Positions 56,149 through 64,000 of a stretch of 64,000 bases of DNA are shown here, one piece after another. Location: positions 165,022 to 229,021 of the forward strand of contig CAITIQ010000291.1 in assembly GCA_903892415.1 (NCBI GenBank), given 5' to 3'. The stretch is from an uncultured delta proteobacterium. GTDB lineage: Bacteria; Myxococcota_A; Polyangia; Polyangiales; Polyangiaceae. The translations under genes were made by a program, and so were the position numbers. Position 1 is the first letter of the stretch, and the number at the start of each line of letters is the position of its first letter. The notes under the pieces were generated by a model. The model worked only from the letters and a program-made list of their open reading frames with translations, had not been told where the DNA came from and did no database searches.

Positions 56149-57009
56149 CTATTTAGCCTTCTTGCTAGTTGGCTTCTTGGTGGCGGGCTTTGTAGCAGCG
56201 GGCTTTGCGGCAGTGGGCTTTGCGGCAGCAGGCTTTGCTCCGTTACCAGCGGGCACCCCCTTGGAGGCAGCGGCCTTCTTCACGGGCAGTTTCGGAATCG
56301 GAGACACCAAGGGCGCTGCGGGACTAGGTTGCTTCGGCGAGGAGCTCTTTTTTGCCGCTCGCGCAGCGGCTGTCTTCGTGTTGGCCGCGGTCGTTGCGCG
56401 CCTGCCCGTCGTCTTGGTCGGCGCCTTCTTGACCGCCTTATCGCTGGGAGCGCTACCAGTGAGTGGCCGGCCCGGGAGCAGCTCAGGCTCATGGGGTACT
56501 TTCTGCGCGAGGAAGATCGCCGCATCAAGCCTGTAAAAATTGCGCTTGTGATACCACTTTAGCGCGTCCTTATTGTTCTGCGCCACCTCCAGCACGAGAT
56601 GGGTGCAGCCGTGGGCTCTCCCCAAGTGTTGAATCTGTTCCAGCATGAAGCCCCCTACACCGCGGCCCTGGAAGTGTGGATGTACCGCGAGCTCATCGAC
56701 GAACAGGGGCCGCATGCCCCGCTTCTCGAAGTAGCGTGGGTTCATCCAATTGTCGGCGCCGGCAGTCGAGTAGGAGCACTCTGCGTAACCGACGGTCTTG
56801 TCCCCGACGACAAAGAGCAGCTGATCCGTCTCTTCGCTGTCGTAGACCTCGAGGAAGCGATGCTTCGTACGCGGCCTTTGGTATTCGAGCGTGTTGCGAT
56901 TGACGTCTCGGAAGACGAGCTTGAGGAAGTCCCAAGTGCGATTCAGATCTCGCCGGTGCACCCTGCGGACCTGAATGATTTCAGTGCTGGCTCGGTTCGT
57001 CATGGTCAT
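56149..57009 (-). CDS. GNAT acetyltransferase with histone-H1-like basic tail
   Basis: 286 residues. The GNAT domain covers about 10-170, with VDELAVHPHFQGRGVGG (104-120) including the acetyl-CoA-binding QGRGVG. The last 100 residues (185-286) are Lys, Ala, Pro and Thr only in character, with repeated KPxAAKP units. These are like the C-terminal domain of eukaryotic H1 or bacterial H1-like proteins and likely bind DNA or acidic polymers. ATG 57009 overlaps the DUF2252 stop as ATGA. The substrate may be its own tail or a DNA-bound protein; that is inference. Confidence 0.87.
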   Translation of the reverse strand: MTMTNRASTEIIQVRRVHRRDLNRTWDFLKLVFRDVNRNTLEYQRPRTKHRFLEVYDSEETDQLLFVVGDKTVGYAECSYSTAGADNWMNPRYFEKRGMRPLFVDELAVHPHFQGRGVGGFMLEQIQHLGRAHGCTHLVLEVAQNNKDALKWYHKRNFYRLDAAIFLAQKVPHEPELLPGRPLTGSAPSDKAVKKAPTKTTGRRATTAANTKTAAARAAKKSSSPKQPSPAAPLVSPIPKLPVKKAAASKGVPAGNGAKPAAAKPTAAKPAATKPATKKPTSKKAK

Positions 57010-58280
57010 TGTTCGACGTTGAAGTCTTTCCGAAAAGCCTCGTAGGCAGTCTGGGTGGCACGCGCGAGTTCTTGCGCTTGAGTCCTGAGGACGATTTCAA
57101 ACTCGTCGTCGATGGCGAGCAACGCTGGGTCAACCGCAGGGCTAACCGCGCTGCTCTTTTGATGCTCGGCAGCCAGCATTAGCCCAGCTTCCCGGGCGAG
57201 ATCACGCAGGTCTGTTTCCGAGCCAAGTCGCTTTATGCGAACCTCCTCATAGTTCGCCAGCCATTCGTTGGTCCAAAAGGTTGAACCCGGTAACAGGGTT
57301 GGCAAGAGCAACGACCGATTGTTAGCGAGCTCTTGCTGTTCGCGTCGCGCGTCCGCTGCTCCGCTTGGAAAGCTCTCGAGGCAAGGGCTGTTGCTCCGGT
57401 CTGCAACCTCCTTCAATTCCAAGATTACGTCGTCCTCTGCCTTGGCGGTAGGGCCCTCCAGCCGCAGGAGATACTTGCGGCCCAGCGCGCTACCTATGCC
57501 GAGCTTGAGTGTGCCGACCTTTTTTAGTGTGTAGTACGACGCCAGCCGCTTGTAGTTGGCTTTGCTCTCTGCCTGAATCAGGGCGGTCAAACCCTCGCGA
57601 GCCAACGTTTCGTTGGCTGCATCGATCGGTTGCATGGCTTTGTCTGCGGCCAACAAGAATGGCGAGCGATCGCGCTCGAATTTTGCCGCGAGCGCCTTAG
57701 CAAAAGCGGGCATTTCCTTGGGAAGCGCGCCTTTGGCGAGGCCGTCACGGTACCCTGCGAGGAACGCAGTCAAAAGCTCGTGTTCTGCGCTGGACGGGCC
57801 GCTAGCTGGCAGCGCTCGCTGTCTCGCTGTGAGCACCAACGACGTAGCAAAGCGCAATAAATCTAGAGCCGCCGGGCCCAGCGAAGCATCGTCAAAGTCG
57901 ATCAGGGCACGGCCGAGCGAACTTACTGCGTATTGTTCAACATGCGGGTCGCCATGAAGTCGGACTTTGGGCAGCGTGGCGATCCGCGCGCCAAGCCGCT
58001 TGCAGGCAGCGTTTCTGAACTGGGTATTGATGAAACGGAAGTACGCGTGCGGGCTCTCGCTGATGCGGCGGATGAGCTCTACGTCTTTGAGCGCGTCCAG
58101 ACTAGCTGGGTCAGTGCCGAGCTCGCCGATCGCCAGCGGTGGTTCGCTTGCCGTTGCAGGAGGCGTGGATGATGACGCCACCGCGCTTGCACTGGCTGCG
58201 GGGGCCTGAGCCGTTGGGTCCACCTGCGCCCCGGCTGTGCAGGAGCCGAGCGCAAGTAGGAGCCAGCCGAGCATTCGCAT
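57006..58280 (-). CDS. DUF2252 lipoprotein (kinase-like fold)
   Basis: 424 residues from ATG 58280 (ATG 58274 two codons later). A lipoprotein signal ends ALGSC (Cys14), then an Ala/Ser/Pro linker to about residue 50. The DUF2252 domain is marked by LHGDPHVEQYA and LIDFDDASLGPAALDLLRFA, which resemble catalytic and metal loops of APH-like kinases. DUF2252 proteins are usually cytosolic; this one is exported, where ATP is absent. The long open frame upstream of 58280 overlaps the VTT gene in another frame and was rejected. Confidence 0.85.
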   Translation of the reverse strand: MRMLGWLLLALGSCTAGAQVDPTAQAPAASASAVASSSTPPATASEPPLAIGELGTDPASLDALKDVELIRRISESPHAYFRFINTQFRNAACKRLGARIATLPKVRLHGDPHVEQYAVSSLGRALIDFDDASLGPAALDLLRFATSLVLTARQRALPASGPSSAEHELLTAFLAGYRDGLAKGALPKEMPAFAKALAAKFERDRSPFLLAADKAMQPIDAANETLAREGLTALIQAESKANYKRLASYYTLKKVGTLKLGIGSALGRKYLLRLEGPTAKAEDDVILELKEVADRSNSPCLESFPSGAADARREQQELANNRSLLLPTLLPGSTFWTNEWLANYEEVRIKRLGSETDLRDLAREAGLMLAAEHQKSSAVSPAVDPALLAIDDEFEIVLRTQAQELARATQTAYEAFRKDFNVEQ

Positions 58281-58291
58281 AGCGCGGCATC

Positions 58292-58948
58292 TTACACCGG
58301 TGGCTCGGTCTTTCGCCTCTGTCGCCGACGATAGGCGGCTAGCTGTTGCAAAAGGACCAAAGAGGCGAAAATGGCCGTGCTTTGCCAGAGACGCTCGCGG
58401 AAGAACTGGATCAGCCGGTCGACCCAGCCGGAGGCCGCTTCTCCCAGGTAGAAGCAGGTCAACACGAAGGCAATCTGTCCGAGGATCATCGCCGGGAAGA
58501 ACGTGCGGTGCGGTACACGCACAAGGCCGGCCAGGATGCTGGTCGCGTACGCGGGCCAGATCAGCAGGGTTGCACGGGGAAACCTGCGATACGTCCGCTC
58601 TAGGAACTGCATGAGCCGAGTGACGCGGGGTAGCGTCTTGGCCGACCACGAAAGTACCCGCCGGCCGAACAGCACACCTAGACCATAGGACCCCACCATG
58701 CCGATCAAACGCCGCGGGAGCGCGATCGCTAACAGCGTCGTGAACTCGAGCTTCCCGCTTACCAGGATGATGTTGCGCGCGTCGGCGGCCGAGGCGAGCA
58801 ACAGCGCCGGGTGTTGCACCAAGAGGTAAGGCAGAAAAGCCGTCCCGAGTGCTGCCGCCGCGCTCGTGACGGTAACGACTGCGTAGTAAAACCTCCGCTC
58901 TCCTGCTGAGAGCGGAGGTGGCTCCTGGGGAGCCTCGTCCTGATTCAG
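58292..58948 (-). CDS. VTT/DedA-like membrane protein, apparent CTG start
   Basis: About 218 residues if it starts at CTG 58948; a TTG at 58822 gives 176. The frame is open with protein-like content ([19 protein letters not shown] then a first hydrophobic helix around residues 22-42) up to the sdhB stop. CTG overlaps that stop as CTGA, parallel to the ATGA and GTGA overlaps of this region. No ATG, GTG or TTG lies between. Several hydrophobic segments and [24 protein letters not shown] sequence resemble VTT (DedA/SNARE-associated) proteins of the inner membrane. Function unknown. Confidence 0.7.
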   Translation of the reverse strand: MNQDEAPQEPPPLSAGERRFYYAVVTVTSAAAALGTAFLPYLLVQHPALLLASAADARNIILVSGKLEFTTLLAIALPRRLIGMVGSYGLGVLFGRRVLSWSAKTLPRVTRLMQFLERTYRRFPRATLLIWPAYATSILAGLVRVPHRTFFPAMILGQIAFVLTCFYLGEAASGWVDRLIQFFRERLWQSTAIFASLVLLQQLAAYRRRQRRKTEPPV

Positions 58949-59721
58949 CGGGCTTTTAGCGGATTTCTTCCGCTAGCCATGGCTGAGAGGAAATCACGAT
59001 TCAGGCGGGCGATGAACTCGACGCTGATCTCCTTGGGGCACGCCGCCTCGCATTCGAGGTGATTGGAGCAGTGGCCGAAGCCCTCCGCATCCATCTGCGC
59101 AACCATGTTGCGAGCTCTTTCGGCGCGCTCGGGCTGACCTTGGGGAAGTAAACCGAGATGGCCCACCTTGGCTGCGACGAACAGGCTTGCAGAGGCGTTG
59201 GGGCATGCGGCTACGCAGGCGCCACAACCAATGCACTGCGCGGCGTCCATCGCCAGGTCCGCATCCTCCTTCGGGATCAGGATCTCGTTGGCGTCACGAG
59301 GCGAGCCAGCGCGCGCCGAGATGTAGCCACCCGCTTGAATGATGCGGTCGAACGCCGACCGGTCCACCACGAGATCACGCAGCACGGGGAAGGCGTCCGC
59401 ACGCCAGGGCTCGACGGTGATCGAGTCCCCATCGGAGAACTGACGCATATGAAGCTGGCACGAGGTAGTGGCTTTTTGCGGCCCGTGCGCTTCGCCATTG
59501 ATGACGACGCCACACGCGCCACAAATGCCTTCACGGCAGTCGTGGTCAAAGGCGATGGGCTCTTGGCCTTTGGCCAGGAGGTCTTCATTGACGACGTCTA
59601 ACATCTCAAGGAACGACATGTGTTCCGAGATGCTCTTTGCTTCATACGTCTCGAATTGGCCCGCGTCTTTGCGGTTCTTCTGCCGCCAAACGTGGAGCGT
59701 GAGATTCATGGTTTTGGACAT
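58945..59721 (-). CDS. sdhB: Succinate dehydrogenase/fumarate reductase iron-sulfur subunit
   Basis: 258 residues from ATG 59721, with GGAG six bases upstream. [2Fe-2S] ligands Cys62, 67, 70, 88; [4Fe-4S] Cys163, 166, 169; [3Fe-4S]-type Cys173, 218, 228 with additional Cys224. It passes electrons from SdhA to the membrane subunit. Part of a C-A-B order operon with a single cytochrome b anchor. Confidence 0.95.
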   Translation of the reverse strand: MSKTMNLTLHVWRQKNRKDAGQFETYEAKSISEHMSFLEMLDVVNEDLLAKGQEPIAFDHDCREGICGACGVVINGEAHGPQKATTSCQLHMRQFSDGDSITVEPWRADAFPVLRDLVVDRSAFDRIIQAGGYISARAGSPRDANEILIPKEDADLAMDAAQCIGCGACVAACPNASASLFVAAKVGHLGLLPQGQPERAERARNMVAQMDAEGFGHCSNHLECEAACPKEISVEFIARLNRDFLSAMASGRNPLKAR

Positions 59722-59737
59722 GACTGGCTCCGTCTGC

Positions 59738-61681
<1,944 letters not shown>

Positions 61682-61714
61682 TCGTGCTTCCGTGGTTCTC
61701 GCGTGGAAGTTCAA

Positions 61715-62380
61715 TCAGCGGATGACGCCCGCCAGAACGGCGAGAGGCATGGCGATGTTTCCGGCTGCAACGCCAACACCAATTGCTTTGGGGATGAGCC
61801 GAAGCATTGGGTTGTAACGTGGGTGACTGATCCCGAGCGTTTGGAAGAGGCTCCAAGCTCCGTGATAGAGGTGGAAGCCTAAGCAGGTCTGTGCGGCCAC
61901 GTAGATCAGCGTTACCCAAGGCACGCTGAAGCCGTGCACGACGTTGCTGTAGATATCCACGTGCTCATGCCGGTAGTTGCCCATCGCCACTCCCGGGAAG
62001 GTGAAATGCGCTAGATGGAAGAGGATGAACAAGGCCAACGCGGGCCCGCCATAGCGCATGGTCATGGCTGCATAGTTGGTGGCAGCCAGCGTCTTTTGAC
62101 GATACCCAACTGGGCGAGCGCCTGCGCTGTGGCCGACCAGTGACAACGTTGTTGCGATGTGGAGCAGGACGCTAACCGAGAGCACCCCGCGAGCGCCCCA
62201 AACGAGCGCTGGCGTTGCCTTGAGCATGGCTGCGTAGGCGTTGTACTTCTCCGGTCCGAGGAAGAGCTGCAGGTTGCCGGCCATGTGGACGATGACGAAG
62301 CCATACAGGATAAGCCCTGTAGCCGCGGCGATAGCCTTCTTGCCGATGGTCGTGTCGTAGATGCTCAGCGTCTTTTGCAT
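61715..62380 (-). CDS. sdhC: Succinate dehydrogenase cytochrome b subunit (five helices)
   Basis: 221 residues with five hydrophobic helices and histidines suited to two b hemes: His32, His74, His122, His125, His149, His170, His173. A single-polypeptide class-B type anchor, so no sdhD is expected. First gene of the operon; about 147 bases upstream contain its promoter, but no clear consensus was seen. Confidence 0.93.
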   Translation of the reverse strand: MQKTLSIYDTTIGKKAIAAATGLILYGFVIVHMAGNLQLFLGPEKYNAYAAMLKATPALVWGARGVLSVSVLLHIATTLSLVGHSAGARPVGYRQKTLAATNYAAMTMRYGGPALALFILFHLAHFTFPGVAMGNYRHEHVDIYSNVVHGFSVPWVTLIYVAAQTCLGFHLYHGAWSLFQTLGISHPRYNPMLRLIPKAIGVGVAAGNIAMPLAVLAGVIR

Positions 62381-62485
62381 GAGTTAGCCTGGGGGCTGCT
62401 TAGCCGATCTCGTGTGAGAAAGGAAACCGACTGCCAGTCTCCGCTTGGGTGCCTGGGCTGTAGGGTCAGGGCAGCCGATTGAAAA

Positions 62486-62510
62486 GCGCCCTTCGACCGA
62501 AGGCCGTGCG
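62486..62510 (-). terminator. Terminator after the DUF2169 gene
   Basis: On the minus strand CCTTCGGTCGAAGG forms a hairpin, with an outer GCGC pair, followed by TTTTC, 18 bases after the stop at 62528. It separates the DUF2169 gene from the sdh operon. Confidence 0.55.
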
Positions 62511-62527
62511 CTCGGTAGGAGCAGGGT

Positions 62528-64000
62528 CTAGCGGCGCTTGGGGTCAGGAACGTTGACTTCCAGCACCATGGTGCCGCCGCCTAGCTCCGAGTCGGGAACG
62601 CGATCCATTTCAAGCGTGCCGTGCCTCGGCAGTTCCGGCGGAAATGGCGGTGGTGGCGCTGGCATTGGTGGGTTGGGGGGCGTGGTTTTCGAGGGCGCTC
62701 TGCCCTCTGTTGCCGGGGGAGCGGTCTTTTGCGGCCGCGCTAGTAGGATGGCCGCACTCTCAGGTGACATCGCCATGGTCGAGCCGACGACGTCGTCGTC
62801 ATCCTGCTGGTATTGGGCAGCCCGCACGACCAAGACGGGGGCATTGGCTGCCGATTGGAAGTTTGGGATCGGCACTTGGTGGGTGTTGCCTGGCGCATAG
62901 GCGGGCCATCCGCCGCCACCGGCGGGAGCATTGAAGCCGGGGGGAGGGACAAGCGGTGCCAAACTCGAGGGAGGCCCAAATGCAGCAGCGCCCGGTGAGC
63001 CGGCTGGCACACGGCCGTGGGTTGGGGCAGGCGCTGGTGCACCGACGGGTTGAGCCGCAGCGCTCTTGGCCAGCAGATCCTGGGCGGCCTCTGGCGTAAG
63101 CGCCAGCGTGCCGCTGCCTCCTGCCGACGCGGCGGTTTCCGGCTCGAAGTCGAAAGAGTGCGGTTTTGGAGCGGGGCCGGCCACGGCTTGGTTGGCGAAC
63201 ACGTTTGTTGACGATTCGCGTTCCGGGGCGCGAAATGCGACGGGTTTGGCCGGCTGAACTGCAATGGCTGCAGGGTTCACCCGCTCGGTTTGGGGCGGCA
63301 GTAGATCCCCAATCGAATCGACGGAGAACACGCGAGTTGCAGCTGGGGCGCTCGGTATCGCGGAGTCACTGAGATTGGTTGAGGCCCGCGAAAGATCCAG
63401 CGCTTGGCCGCCCAGCTCCACGCCTGCCACGACCAAACATTGTTCGGGCTTCGCGTTTGCTGGAAACGGCATGGTCGCGCGCCAAACGGCGCTCACCCGC
63501 ATGCGATCGGTGTCGATGGAGAGAGTGTCGAGTTTGAACTCGAGCGCACTGCCGTCCCCAGCGCCCTCGTAGAACCGACCAACGCCGCGAGCCTGGGGCA
63601 GCTGCGACGTGAACTGTGGTTTGCCCTCCACTAGGTTTTGCAAATAGAGGTGCTCTCCGCCTCGTAGCGAAGTCGCCTGTTGGTCCTCGGTTGCTCCCAG
63701 GAAGAAGCCCCACGAAAGATCGTTGGGCATATCCACGCGAGGCCCACAAAGGTCTGTCCCTTTGGCTGCTCCCGACTGGCCGATAAAGCGGCTGCGCATC
63801 GGCCACGCGCGCGGGACCGGGGCAAAGGCGATGGCTGCGGCGGCGTCCTCGGGATCGTAGAGATTCGGCGCCATGCCGCTGCCCTTGTTGACGCCGACGG
63901 GATTGCGCAGCGGATCGAAACAGGCCCTCTGCCACGTGAGCGGCATTTTGCGGAAGGGCTTCGGCTCGCCAGCGCCGATGCGATCACCGACCACTCGCAC
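62528..64000 (-). CDS. DUF2169 family protein, C-terminal part (gene begins outside window)
   Basis: The frame is open to the last base, so the N-terminus lies beyond the window; about 490 residues remain. The first 200 have DUF2169 features (for example PNLYDPEDAAAAIAFAPVPR and DLSWGFFLGATEDQ). The rest is a Pro/Ala-rich, low-complexity tail with short repeated motifs ending in TMVLEVNVPDPKRR. DUF2169 proteins are associated with type VI secretion loci, often as accessory or effector-related genes. No T6SS genes are in the window. Confidence 0.8.
   Translation of the reverse strand: MRVVGDRIGAGEPKPFRKMPLTWQRACFDPLRNPVGVNKGSGMAPNLYDPEDAAAAIAFAPVPRAWPMRSRFIGQSGAAKGTDLCGPRVDMPNDLSWGFFLGATEDQQATSLRGGEHLYLQNLVEGKPQFTSQLPQARGVGRFYEGAGDGSALEFKLDTLSIDTDRMRVSAVWRATMPFPANAKPEQCLVVAGVELGGQALDLSRASTNLSDSAIPSAPAATRVFSVDSIGDLLPPQTERVNPAAIAVQPAKPVAFRAPERESSTNVFANQAVAGPAPKPHSFDFEPETAASAGGSGTLALTPEAAQDLLAKSAAAQPVGAPAPAPTHGRVPAGSPGAAAFGPPSSLAPLVPPPGFNAPAGGGGWPAYAPGNTHQVPIPNFQSAANAPVLVVRAAQYQQDDDDVVGSTMAMSPESAAILLARPQKTAPPATEGRAPSKTTPPNPPMPAPPPPFPPELPRHGTLEMDRVPDSELGGGTMVLEVNVPDPKRR

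Overview
The window is GC-rich, gene-dense bacterial chromosome. It most likely comes from a myxobacterium (Myxococcota, probably the Polyangiales side). The evidence is the combination of families: three Hanks-type Ser/Thr kinase genes (one with two kinase domains), PEGA domains, a DUF2378/TIGR02265 protein, a DUF2169 protein, DUF4215 cysteine-rich repeats joined to a fibro-slime domain, and many lipoproteins with Gly/Ser/Ala-rich linkers after the lipidated cysteine. No CRISPR array, transposase, integrase or phage gene was seen. No intergenic gap exceeds about 170 bases.

Layout. 1-0.4 kb: end of a Cu-type P-type ATPase. 0.4-4.5 kb: moxR-DUF58-transglutaminase operon (minus). 4.6-7 kb: DUF4442, YhbY-like and deacetylase-like genes (plus). 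7-11.7 kb: secreted hydrolase, then a TldD/PmbA pair and a small lipoprotein (minus). 11.8-13.2 kb: hflX. 13.2-20.6 kb (minus): a barrel gene split from its signal peptide by two in-frame TGA codons, a thioredoxin lipoprotein, an unknown gene, a siroheme sulfite/nitrite reductase, an atypical kinase and an amidase. 20.7-23.5 kb: UbiB-like kinase and Deg9-like protease. 23.5-28.8 kb: lipoproteins, a B3/B4 protein, and a LysR regulator divergent from an NmrA-type reductase.

28.8-33.6 kb: overlapping three-gene operon of a transmembrane kinase, a TPR/PEGA/barrel protein and an ATP/ADP-translocase-like carrier with HEAT-like repeats. 33.6-35.2 kb: siroheme synthesis (Met8-like dehydrogenase plus SUMT) and tRNA-Ser(UGA). 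35.2-39.3 kb: TPR-TylF methyltransferase, DUF4215/fibro-slime lipoprotein, small lipoprotein. 39.5-46.6 kb: complex I genes nuoA-B-C-D-G-H-I, without nuoE/F between D and G and with a greatly enlarged NuoH. 46.7-49.2 kb: protein with two complete kinase domains. 49.2-58.9 kb: Eis-type remnant, APH-like kinase, papain-fold protein with Cys replaced by Ser, RlpA, GatB, acyltransferase, crotonase, DUF2378, carbonic anhydrase, GNAT with a histone-H1-like tail, DUF2252 lipoprotein, and a VTT membrane protein that appears to start at CTG overlapping the sdhB stop. 58.9-62.4 kb: sdhCAB. 62.5-64 kb: C-terminal part of a DUF2169 protein.

The genes suggest an aerobic, respiring cell (complex I plus a class-B type succinate dehydrogenase) with siroheme-dependent sulfite or nitrite reduction, its cofactor made by genes about 17 kb away. 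It has heavy envelope and lipoprotein investment and kinase signalling wired directly into envelope and transport operons. ATGA, GTGA or TGATG stop-start overlaps are very common here and were used to choose several starts.
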